Below, piece by piece: positions 44,075 through 55,036 of a stretch of 64,000 nt of DNA. The translations under genes were made by a program, and so were the position numbers. The DNA comes from Candidatus Eiseniibacteriota bacterium (lineage in GTDB: Bacteria; Eisenbacteria; RBG-16-71-46): NCBI GenBank assembly GCA_016710095.1, contig JADJLL010000019.1, positions 1-64,000 on the forward strand, written 5' to 3'. The notes below the pieces were generated by a model that was not told the origin of the DNA, did not search any database, and was given only the letters and a program-made list of their open reading frames with translations. Within the stretch, counting starts at the first letter, position 1. Each line of letters starts with the position of its first letter.

Positions 44075-45602
44075 GGTGGGCGCGCATGATAGCGGATGAA
44101 CGCGGGGCGCCCCGCGAGGGCGCGGCGCCCCCTCGCCGGCGGAGGGGCGATACGGCGCGTCCGCACCGATCCCGCGCGCACCACGAAGTACAGCCCGGCG
44201 GGCGCGGCGCCCGCGTCGGTGCGCCCGTCCCGTCGCGCGATGCAGGCCGCCCGCCTCGGTCGCGAGCAACGCACGCGCCCCGCATCGAGGATCTCCAGCC
44301 GCGCGCTCGACTCACCCGGGCCGCGAACGCGGCACGACCCCGTCACCGGTTCGGACCGGCGGAGCGCCAGCGCGGGGGCGCCGCGGCGTCACCGGGCGAG
44401 CGCCTGCTCGCGCGGGATCTCACGCTCTCGTCTCTTCGGGGAGGAAGTCCCAGTGCGCCGGAAGGCGCCCTGCTCGTCGGGCGCTTGGTCGCCGGCGTCC
44501 TGCGCAGGGTGAGCGCGGGCGGATGCCGACCAGCCGGGCCGCCGCGCCGTCGGCCCAGCCCTCCGGACACCCGAGCGTCATGCCCAGGCGCCCGCCGTCC
44601 GGGGGGACCCTGCTCGTAGAACGGCGGACCACCCTCGAACGTGAGTCCGTCGGCCGTCCAACCTGCGGGAACGCCGGGCGCCGTGACGGATCAGCAGCGC
44701 GGCGGCGAGGCGCGCGGCCTCACCACCGTAAGGGGGGGGATGCCTTGGATACTGGCCCGCCATTCGCGGTCGAGCCCCGGGGCAGCCGCTCGCGACCTGC
44801 CCGAACCCGGGGGCGGGGCACGCCGCGCGGCCTCGTCGCGGCGTACGCACCACCGCGCCTCGGGCACCGCCGGCGCCACCCGCCCGGAGCGCGGCGTCGT
44901 CGCCCGGTCGCCCGCGGGCACACTCCCCGCCGTCGCTCGCGGCGGACAGCGGCCGCACGAACTCGGCGAGGCTCTCCGGAGCGACACCGCGCACGAGCAG
45001 GCCCTCGGCGCTCACCGCGCCAAGCTCCCGGGAAGCGTGGTGGGGCGCGCCGTCAGCCCGCACGGGGAAGTTGAGTTCGGGATGTAGTCCCCACGCGCCG
45101 ACGAGTCTGCCGAACACGCCGCCGCCACCGCGGGCTGTCCTCCGTACGCCCTGCGGCCGATCGCGAGCCCGGAGTCCGGCCAGGCGGGATCGAGCGCACC
45201 GGATGCGGTCATGTGGAACAACCGATGTGACATCAGCGCTCGAGAATAAACGCCGGGGATCTCGCGAAAGAGCACGAACGCTCCGCCCGCACCATCCTCG
45301 ACCGCGACGAGCGCCTCGAGGCCCGCGGCGCTCACCGATGCGGCCCGGCCGCCCTCCGGCCAGCCGGGCGCCGTCGAACCGTCCCGGCGGCGAGCGCCGT
45401 CGGTATACGGACTCGATGGTGCAGTCGCGTTGGCCGTCCAGAACGTCAACAGCCCGCCGGATCCGTCCGCGCAGGCCGTCGCGACGCGGAGAAAGTAGGA
45501 AACGGGCACGACTTCGCCGGCCGGATCCCACGCGGCGGATGCGGGTGTGGCCGCGGCGGCGAAGAGAGACGGCGAGCCCGGGGGCGCGACGGGGATTCGC
45601 AT
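44071..45602 (-). pseudogene. Decayed secreted repeat protein with FlgD-like C-terminal domain
   Basis: A good start remains: GAAGGAG, ATG and a hydrophobic leader (SLFAAAATPASA) at 45602. The first ~195 codons read as a propeller-type repeat (TFWTANATA...YTDGARRRDGS; EALVAVEDGAGGAFVLFRE; GALDPAWPDSGLAI). After about 45012 the reading switches among all three minus-strand frames. Near the end, at about 44150-44316, recognisable FlgD-like domain pieces appear: GESSARLEILDAGR, then DGRTDAGAAPAGLYFVVRAG. Extra bases or deletions are needed at many places, more than in any other gene here. It is either a genuine pseudogene or a stretch of poor sequence. The intact product would have been a secreted or surface protein. 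Confidence 0.65.
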
Positions 45603-45700
45603 GACGGACTCCTTCGGGTGACGAACTTCGAGCGACGGCTCGTGACGTCGGGGGAAAGAGTAGCCGTGTGTTCGCGCGGGGACCCTCGAAGGGAAATGCG

Positions 45701-45724
45701 AAAGGGGGCCGAGTGGCCTCCCCC
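45701..45724 (-). terminator. Terminator after rng
   Basis: On the minus strand GGGGAGGCC-ACTC-GGCCCCC forms a stem with one bulge followed by TTTC, about 65 bases past the rng stop codon. Confidence 0.55.
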
Positions 45725-45788
45725 ATACCCGCCGCGCATCACCTGGTTCCGAAAAAGCGCCTGGGCGACTCGCGCATGTTCGCTCGGA

Positions 45789-47125
45789 TCAGGTCATCGG
45801 CACCGCGCCCACCACCTGCTTGGTGAGCTCGTGCTTCTTCTCGCTGAAGATCTTCATCTCGCCGCGCTTGAGCTGCGGATCGTCCTTCAGGTCGATCGAG
45901 ATCTTGAAGCGCTTCTCCATCTCGGAAAAGCGCCGCGCCTCGGATTCGACGAGGAACAACGCGACGTCCGGCGCCACCTTCACGGTGACGCGCTTGTGCG
46001 AGCCCATCGCCATCACGCGGCGCATGGCGCGCTCGAGCTTCACGAGCATCGTCTCGTTGCTGGGCACCTTGCCGAGGCCGCCGCACGTCGGGCAATCCTC
46101 GGTGTAGTAGTGCAGCAGCGACGAACGCTCGCGCTGACGCGTCATCTCGACGAGGCCGAGCTCGCTGACCGCGAACGCCTTCGTGCGTGCGCGATCCTTC
46201 TTGAGCTCGGCGCGGAGCGTGTCGAGCACGGCGCGCTTGTTGGAGTCGCTCTCCATGTCGATGAAGTCGACGACGATGATGCCGCCGATGTCGCGCAGCC
46301 GGAGCTGGCGCGGCACCTCGACCGCCGCCTCCATGTTCGTGCGGAAGATCGTCTCTTCCTGGTTCTTCTTGCCGGTGAAGCGGCCGGTGTTCACGTCCAC
46401 GGCGACGAGCGCCTCGGCGTGGTCGATGCAGATGTAGCCGCCCTTCTTGAGCCACACCTTGCGCTCGAAGGTCTTCTCGATCTGCGCCTCGATGTTGAAG
46501 GCGTCGAAGATCGGGTCCTTGCCCTTGTAGTGCTTCACGCGCTCGGCGAGTTCGGGCGAGACGGCCTTCAGGTAGCGCTCGATCTCGGTGAACGACTGCT
46601 TGTCGTCGATGAAGACTTCCTCGACGTCGTCCGTGAACAGGTCACGGATGAGGCTCGCCGTCATCTCGAGTTCGCGGTGGATGAGCGAAGGCGCGCGCGA
46701 TCCGCCGGCCTTCTTCTCGATCTTCTGCCAGAGCCGCGTCAGGTGCTTGATGTCGGCCGCGTACTCGGCGTCACCCTTGCCCTCGCCCACCGCCCCTTCT
46801 TGAGGTGGTCCTCGATCTTGGGCACCGGCGCGCGACGACGAGCCTTGCGGTCACCCGCGGTGTCGTCGGCGTCGGAGAGGTCCTCGAGCGCGCCGAGCGA
46901 CTCGGCGAGATCGGAGGCGTGCAGGAATCCCGTCTTCGCGAGACCGAGGTCCACGAACGCGGACTGCATGCCCGGCAGGACCGCGTTGACGCGGCCCTTG
47001 TAGATGTCGCCGACGTTGCGGCGCTGTTCGGCTCGCTCGACGAAGAGCTCGGCGAGCTCGTCGTGCTCGAGAATGGCGACGCGGGTCTCGTACGAGTCCG
47101 CGTTGATGATGATGCGCTGCTTCAC
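45789..47125 (-). CDS. rng: RNase E/G, with internal deletion and frameshift near 46793-46802
   Basis: The N-terminal part (KQRIIINADSYETRVAILEHDELAELFVER, S1 domain start GDIYKGRVNAVLPGMQSAFVDLG) runs to EDHLKKG. The next part, in another frame, resumes at VGEGKGDAEYAADIKHLTRLWQ. Normally about 75 residues lie between these points: the end of the S1 domain and the 5'-sensor region, with the segment TTHISLPGRYLVLMP. They are absent here. The remainder has the catalytic Asp pair in ICIDHAEALVAVDVNTG and IIVVDFIDMESD, and the Zn-link DCPTCGG. A frameshift alone cannot explain the gap; a deletion or a mis-assembly must be involved. The start is GTG (47123-47125) with GGAAGG ahead. The TIGR03960-type gene lies upstream, a common neighbour of rng. 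Confidence 0.85.
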
Positions 47126-47160
47126 GGGGCGTCCTTCCCGGACGCGATCTTCGGACTTCC

Positions 47161-49821
<2,661 letters not shown>

Positions 49822-50239
49822 TCGGGTGCTTCTCCTGGCAGCCGGAAGCGGCGGAGTCGAACCGCCGGTCTCGACGACGGCGTGGATGGGGACGCCTTCC
49901 CTCGAACCATTCCCAGGGCACGAGGGAACTGCTGGAATGGCGCGACAAGGTAGCACGGGGCGACGGAGCGCCGCCATCCCCTTCGTGGGGCGAGTTCTGC
50001 GAGCAAAAAAATAACAGACGACTAAGCGCGGCGAGTGGTAGCGGGGGCGCCAGCCGTACCGGGGGAGCGCATGGCGGGAGCGCCAACGAGAGCGGCGGCG
50101 ACGCTTCCCGACACGAAGGCGGCTGGGGGGACTTCGCTTTTCGTTCGAACTCAGGTCTCCCGGCTGGAGCGAAACGTCAGGTTGTCTTAAGGTGCCCCGT
50201 GGACTTTGCAGGTCCACCTCCAAGGAAAGGCACTTCAGC
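49822..50239. other. Intergenic region between divergent radical-SAM gene and sdhCAB
   Basis: These 418 bp contain a seven-A tract at about 50006-50012, the 5' leaders of both units and a short hairpin before sdhC (50199-50217). A tRNA-like T-arm at 49850-49866 was considered and rejected. No coding region was seen. Confidence 0.5.
50199..50217 (+). promoter_or_regulatory. Hairpin in the sdhC leader
   Basis: GTGGAC and GTCCAC form a 6-bp stem with a 7-base loop about 22 bases upstream of the sdhC ATG, just before the AAGGAAAGG ribosome site. It may influence translation; no role is known. Confidence 0.35.
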
Positions 50240-50938
50240 ATGAAGGTCTCCGACCGCAGCTATTTCGCCCTGAAGAGGCTGCACTCGCTCACAGGCGTCG
50301 TCCCGATCGGCTTGTTCCTGCTCGAGCACCTCTTCACGAACTCCAAAGCCCTTCAGGGTGAAGCGGCGTTCAACGACGCCGCGGCCGAACTGGCCCGCAT
50401 CCCCTACGTCGGCGCGATCGAAGCGCTCGGCATCTGGCTCCCCATCGCCTTCCACATGGTCCTCGGTGTGATCATCGCCACCACGAGCCAGGCGAACCTC
50501 GGCAAGCACGGTTACGCCAAGAACTGGCAGTACACGCTGCAGCGCGTGTCCGGCGTGCTGCTCGTCTTCTACATCCTCTTCCACACGTGGATGACGCGCT
50601 TCGACTCCGACTACCTGAACTCGGTCAGCGCCTACGCGTTCGTCGGCGACCAGATCTCGAATCCCGGCGTGTTCGCGTTCTACGTCGTCGGCATCGTTTC
50701 GGCGTGCTGGCATCTCGGCAACGGACTCTTCGGATTCGCGATCCACTGGGGCCTCGCCACGGGCCGGCAGGCGCAGCGCAACGTCGCGCGCCTCGCGATG
50801 GCGGTGTTCGTGGTGCTCACGCTCGTCGGGCTCAACTCGCTCCTCGCCTTCGCCGGCAAGGGCGTCTATCCCGACTGGCTGACCAAGCCGCACGGCACCG
50901 AGCACGGCGCCGTCGTTTATGAAGGAGGGCAGCACTGA
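50240..50938 (+). CDS. sdhC: Succinate dehydrogenase / fumarate reductase cytochrome b subunit
   Basis: The 232-residue membrane anchor has about five helices and several histidines that can ligate two haems, in LKRLHSLTGVVPIG, LLEHLF, IAFHMVLG and YILFHTW. This is the single-subunit diheme (type B) form known from Bacillus and many delta- and epsilon-proteobacteria. It binds quinone and passes electrons to or from SdhB. The ATG at 50240 has AAGGAAAGG upstream, and the stop overlaps the sdhA start by one base. Confidence 0.92.
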   Translation: MKVSDRSYFALKRLHSLTGVVPIGLFLLEHLFTNSKALQGEAAFNDAAAELARIPYVGAIEALGIWLPIAFHMVLGVIIATTSQANLGKHGYAKNWQYTLQRVSGVLLVFYILFHTWMTRFDSDYLNSVSAYAFVGDQISNPGVFAFYVVGIVSACWHLGNGLFGFAIHWGLATGRQAQRNVARLAMAVFVVLTLVGLNSLLAFAGKGVYPDWLTKPHGTEHGAVVYEGGQH

Positions 50939-52752
50939 TGGCCGCTCCCCGCATCGCCATCGTCGGCGGTGGCCTGGCCGGCCTGATGGCCGCCATCAAG
51001 GTCGCCGAAGCCGGCGTGGCCGTGGACCTGTTCTCGATCGTGCCCGTGAAGCGCTCGCACTCCGTGTGCGCCCAGGGCGGCATCAACGGCGCCGTGAACG
51101 TGAAGGGCGAGAACGACAGCCCCGAGATCCACTTCTTCGACACGTGCCGTGGTGGCGACTTCCTCGCGAACCAGCCGCCGGCGAAGGGCATGTGCTACGC
51201 CGCGCCGGGCATCATCTACCTGTTCGACCGCATGGGCGTGACGTTCAACCGCACCGCGGAAGGACTGCTCGACTTCCGCCGCTTCGGCGGCACGCTGCAC
51301 CACCGCACGGCGTTCGCGGGCGCCACGACGGGCCAGCAGCTGCTGTACGCGCTCGACGAGCAGGTGCGCCGTCACGAAGCCGCGGGCCTCGTGACCAAGT
51401 ACGAAGGCTGGGAGTTCGTCGGCGCCGTGAAGGACGCCGAGGGCCGCTGCGTCGGCCTCACCGCGCTCGACCTGCGCACCATGAAGGCGAAGGCGTTCAA
51501 GGCCGACGCGGTCATGCTCGCGACGGGCGGACCGGGCCTGCTCTTCGGCCAGTCCACGAACAGCCTCATCAACTCCGGCTCCGCAGCGGCCGCCGCCTAC
51601 ATGGACGGCGCGCACTACGGCAACGGCGAGTTCATCCAGGTCCACCCGACGGCCATCCCCGGCGCCGACAAGCTCCGCCTCATGAGCGAGTCCGCGCGCG
51701 GCGAAGGCGGCCGCGTGTGGGTGCCGCGCCGTCAGGGCGACAACCGCGCCCCGCGCCAGATCCCCGAGGCCGAGCGCTTCTACTTCCTCGAGGAGAAGTA
51801 CCCGAAGTACCGCAACCTCGTGCCGCGCGACGTCGCGAGCCGCGAGATCCACAACGTGTGCGTGAACCTCGGACTCGGCGTGGACGGCAAGATGTGCGTC
51901 TACCTCGACCTCACGCACATCCCGCGCGCGACGCTCAAGAAGAAGCTCGAAGGCATCCTCGAGATCTACGAGAAGTTCACGGGCGACGATCCGTGCGACG
52001 AGCCGATGAAGATCTTCCCCGCCGTGCACTACTCGATGGGCGGCCTGTGGGTCGACTACGAGCGCACCGCGGACGGGTTCATCGATCTCGGCAGCCCGAA
52101 GAACCACATGTCGAACATCCCCGGCCTCTACGCGCTGGGTGAAGCCGAGTACCAGTACCACGGCGCGAACCGCCTCGGCGCGAACTCGCTCCTCTCCTGC
52201 GTCTACGCCGGCCAGATCGGCGGCCCGGCCGCCGTGCTGTACGCGCAGAACCAGGCGAAGGCCGGTTCCGAGACGCCGTCGTCGGTGTACGAGGCGGCCG
52301 AAGCGCACTGGACGAACCGCTTCGCCGAACTCGCCCGTCGCGATGGACCCGAGAACCCGTACAAGATCCACGAGGAACTCGGACGCACGATGCTCGAGAA
52401 CGTCACGATCGTGCGCGAGAACAAGAAGCTCGAGCAGACGAACGCGAAGATCCAGGAGCTCACCGAGCGCTGGAAGAAGGCGAGCGTGCTCGACAACGGA
52501 CAGTGGGCGAACGCGCCGCTGTCGTTCCTCAACCAGCTCGAGAACATGCTGCACCTCTCGCGCGTGGTGACGCTCGGAGCGCTCGCGCGCGACGAGAGCC
52601 GCGGCGCGCACTACAAGCCGGATTTCCCCGACCGCGACGACGAGAAGTGGCTCAAGACCACGGTGGCCGAGTTCACGCCCGAGGGGCCGAAGTTCCGCTA
52701 CGACCCCGTGGACGTGTCGCTGTGCAAGCCCGTCGCGCGCAAGTACGACTAA
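50938..52752 (+). CDS. sdhA: Succinate dehydrogenase / fumarate reductase flavoprotein subunit
   Basis: The 604-residue flavoprotein oxidises succinate (or reduces fumarate). The FAD-binding Rossmann start is IAIVGGGLAGLMAAIKVAE, the covalent FAD histidine lies in KRSHSVCAQGGIN, and the active-site blocks HPTAIPG, SESARGEGGRVWV, HYSMGGLWVDYE and GANRLGANSLLSC follow. The long C-terminal tail matches the type-B enzyme. The start is coupled to sdhC by TGATG with GAAGGAGGG ahead. Confidence 0.96.
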   Translation: MAAPRIAIVGGGLAGLMAAIKVAEAGVAVDLFSIVPVKRSHSVCAQGGINGAVNVKGENDSPEIHFFDTCRGGDFLANQPPAKGMCYAAPGIIYLFDRMGVTFNRTAEGLLDFRRFGGTLHHRTAFAGATTGQQLLYALDEQVRRHEAAGLVTKYEGWEFVGAVKDAEGRCVGLTALDLRTMKAKAFKADAVMLATGGPGLLFGQSTNSLINSGSAAAAAYMDGAHYGNGEFIQVHPTAIPGADKLRLMSESARGEGGRVWVPRRQGDNRAPRQIPEAERFYFLEEKYPKYRNLVPRDVASREIHNVCVNLGLGVDGKMCVYLDLTHIPRATLKKKLEGILEIYEKFTGDDPCDEPMKIFPAVHYSMGGLWVDYERTADGFIDLGSPKNHMSNIPGLYALGEAEYQYHGANRLGANSLLSCVYAGQIGGPAAVLYAQNQAKAGSETPSSVYEAAEAHWTNRFAELARRDGPENPYKIHEELGRTMLENVTIVRENKKLEQTNAKIQELTERWKKASVLDNGQWANAPLSFLNQLENMLHLSRVVTLGALARDESRGAHYKPDFPDRDDEKWLKTTVAEFTPEGPKFRYDPVDVSLCKPVARKYD

Positions 52753-52766
52753 AGGAGGTGAGCGAG

Positions 52767-53519
52767 ATGCCCCGTCAGAACATCGAACTTCGCATCCGGC
52801 GTCAGGACTCGCCCACCGGACCTTCGCGCTGGGAAGAGTTCGTGCTGCCCTGGCAGCCGAGCATGAACGTGATCTCGTGCCTCATGGAGATCCGCAAGAA
52901 TCCGGTCACCAAGCAGGGCCAGAAGACGACGCCCGTGAACTGGGAGTCGTCCTGCCTCGAGGAAGTCTGCGGTGCGTGCACGATGCTCGTGAACGGCAAG
53001 CCGCGGCAGTCGTGCACGGCGCTCGTCGACAACATGCCCGACGGTCCGATCACGCTGGAGCCGCTCACCAAGTTCCCGGTGGTGCGTGACCTCCAGGTCG
53101 ATCGCAAGCCCATGTTCGAGGCGCTGAAGATCGTGAAGGCGTGGGTGCCCATCGACGGCACGTACGACCTCGGTCCCGGCCCGAAGCTGTCGCAGGCCGA
53201 GCAGGAGACGAGCTACGCCTTCTCCCGCTGCATGACCTGCGGCTGCTGCATGGAAGTGTGCCCGCAGTACAACACGCGCTCGGACTTCATTGGTCCGGCG
53301 CCGCTGGCGCAGGTGCGGCTGTTCAACGCGCACCCGACGGGCCGCATGAACGCGCACGAGCGCCTCGACGCCATCATGGGCCGCGGCGGCCTCGTGGACT
53401 GCGGCAACGCGCAGAACTGCGTGGAGGCGTGCCCGAAGGAGATCCCGCTCACCGAAGCGCTCGGCGAGCTCGGCAAGCAGACCACGGTCTACTGGCTGAA
53501 GAATCTCCTGAACAAGTGA
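52767..53519 (+). CDS. sdhB: Succinate dehydrogenase / fumarate reductase iron-sulfur subunit
   Basis: The 250-residue protein carries three Fe-S clusters: the [2Fe-2S] ligands in CLEEVCGACTMLVNG and the following Cys, then CMTCGCCMEVCP and CGNAQNCVEACPKEIP for the 4Fe and 3Fe clusters. It links the flavin to the quinone site. The start has a perfect AAAGGAGGTGA ribosome site. Its stop overlaps the next gene's GTG start (GTGA). Confidence 0.96.
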   Translation: MPRQNIELRIRRQDSPTGPSRWEEFVLPWQPSMNVISCLMEIRKNPVTKQGQKTTPVNWESSCLEEVCGACTMLVNGKPRQSCTALVDNMPDGPITLEPLTKFPVVRDLQVDRKPMFEALKIVKAWVPIDGTYDLGPGPKLSQAEQETSYAFSRCMTCGCCMEVCPQYNTRSDFIGPAPLAQVRLFNAHPTGRMNAHERLDAIMGRGGLVDCGNAQNCVEACPKEIPLTEALGELGKQTTVYWLKNLLNK

Positions 53520-54436
53520 GCTCCCTCCCGCAGGATCGCAGTTCCGGCTCGAGCGCGGTGGCGGACCAGTTCCTCACCGCGCTCGAACGCTGGGTCGGCC
53601 AGGACCGCTCGCCTTCCTCGGCGGCCCTGCGCGAGTCCCTGCTCGCATGGCTGCGTGGCGCGCAGGCGGGACAGCCGAGCATGGCGCTCGTGCACCAGCT
53701 CTGCGCGCGGGCGCTCGCGATCGCCGACACGGCGGCCGCGCAGCACGAGTCGCCGCTCGACCTGCGGCAGTCCCTGCTGCACTCGTGCGTGGCGGAGCGA
53801 GAGGACCTCGCGGCGGCCGCGGCCGGCGCGGCTCGCATGGCGGCCGAGTTGGTGAGCGAGAACGACCAGTTCATCGCCACGCTGTCTTCGAGCGCGGCGG
53901 TGTACGACGCGCTGCGTGAGCTGCACGCGCGCGGCAGGAAGCCCCGCGTGCTGCTCGCCGAGAGCCGTCCCGGACTCGAGGGACGTGCGATGGCGGCGAA
54001 GCTCTCGGCGCTCGGCATTCCGGTGTGGCTCGTCGCCGACGCGGCGCTGCCGATGCTCGTCTCGAGCGCGGCCGCGGTGTGGATCGGCGCCGACGCGGTG
54101 ACCGAACACGGCGTGCTCAACAAGATCGGCTCCTACGTCGCGGCGCTCGCCGCGCGCGAGCACGGCGTTCCGGTGCACGCGATCGCGATCCGCCGCAAGC
54201 TGATCCCCGCGGGCACGGCGTCGCTCGCGATCACCGAGATGCCGGCCTCGGAGCTTTGGGACTCGCCGCCCGAGGGCGTGCGTCCGCGCAACGTCTACTT
54301 CGAGATGGTGCCGCACACGCTGCTGCGTGGCGTCGTCGTCGAGGACGGCGTGCTCGGCGGGACCGAAGCCGCCGTCGCGGCGCGCGACCGCGCGCTGCCC
54401 GCCGCCCTGGCCGCGGCCATACCCGCCACGGCGTGA
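53516..54436 (+). CDS. eIF-2B alpha/beta/delta-like family protein
   Basis: The 306-residue protein shows the C-terminal Rossmann-type domain of the eIF2B/MtnA/ribose-1,5-bisphosphate-isomerase family. Segments are GRKPRVLLAESRPGLEGRAMAAKLS, WLVADAALPMLVSSAAAVWIGADAVTEHGVLNKIGSYVAALAAREHGVPVHAIA. Its N-terminal part is helical and Ala-rich. Family members are sugar-phosphate isomerases or translation regulators; the catalytic Cys and Asp of MtnA are not evident, and the acid at GADAVTEHG is the most conserved site. It could be a non-standard isomerase. The GTG start overlaps the sdhB stop, an unusual coupling for this family. Confidence 0.7.
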   Translation: MSSLPQDRSSGSSAVADQFLTALERWVGQDRSPSSAALRESLLAWLRGAQAGQPSMALVHQLCARALAIADTAAAQHESPLDLRQSLLHSCVAEREDLAAAAAGAARMAAELVSENDQFIATLSSSAAVYDALRELHARGRKPRVLLAESRPGLEGRAMAAKLSALGIPVWLVADAALPMLVSSAAAVWIGADAVTEHGVLNKIGSYVAALAAREHGVPVHAIAIRRKLIPAGTASLAITEMPASELWDSPPEGVRPRNVYFEMVPHTLLRGVVVEDGVLGGTEAAVAARDRALPAALAAAIPATA

Positions 54437-54909
54437 GCGGCGCAGCCGTCGCACGCTGCGAGGGCTGCGGCCGCGAGGTCGCGGGCGGCTCGAGCGGCTG
54501 CCGGGCGGAGTTCGACGCGCTCTGCGCGCGGGACTATTCCGGCGCCGTTCCCTACCCCCTGCACCGGCTCATGGTGGACGCGTACTGCCTGCAGCATCCG
54601 GCGGAGTTCTGTGCGAGCGGCAAGTCCTACGCGGCACACCTCGTCGGCTTGCTGGTCGCGCAGGAGTTCGACGGCGACGCCGGGGCGCAGCGCGCGCTCC
54701 GCGCCTGGCTCGACGGCGACCGCCGACTCCCGCGCCCGGTGGAACCAGTCGCGCGCGGCGAACGGACGATCGCCGACGTGATCGCGACGGAAACGGGCGA
54801 AGCGCGCGAATGCGCTCTTCGCGCGTGGGCGGCGGAAGTCTGGCGCGCCTACACGGCGCAGCACGAGACGGCGCGCGCGTGGCTCGCGGAAGCGCGAGGT
54901 GCGCGGTAG
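54433..54909 (+). CDS. DUF5946-family protein with N-terminal zinc-finger-like cysteines
   Basis: The 158-residue protein starts with a CEGCGREV motif plus a Cys in SSGCRAEF, which may form a small metal site. The conserved DUF5946 body follows: PYPLHRLMVDAYCLQHPAEFCASGKSYAAHLVGL. The function is unknown. The GTG start overlaps the stop of the eIF2B-like gene (GTGA), so sdhC-sdhA-sdhB and these two genes form one coupled chain. Confidence 0.7.
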   Translation: MSGAAVARCEGCGREVAGGSSGCRAEFDALCARDYSGAVPYPLHRLMVDAYCLQHPAEFCASGKSYAAHLVGLLVAQEFDGDAGAQRALRAWLDGDRRLPRPVEPVARGERTIADVIATETGEARECALRAWAAEVWRAYTAQHETARAWLAEARGAR

Positions 54910-55036
54910 CCGAAATCCGGCCGGCCGGAGCACGGCCCCCGATCGAGCTCGCCGGACGAGCCGAGAAAAGACTCCTCGCGGCGACTGCCCCATTGCTAGC
55001 ATCCTCGCACGCCATTCTCTCCCCTCGGAGGTCCGC

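Noticed and set aside
49836..49880. tRNA-like 3' part: a perfect T-arm (GGCGG-TTCGACT-CCGCC on the minus strand) and a nearby CCA
   Set aside because: No matching acceptor 5' strand, D-arm or anticodon arm can be found in the proper distance, including a selC-type reading, and CCA does not follow the acceptor at the right place.
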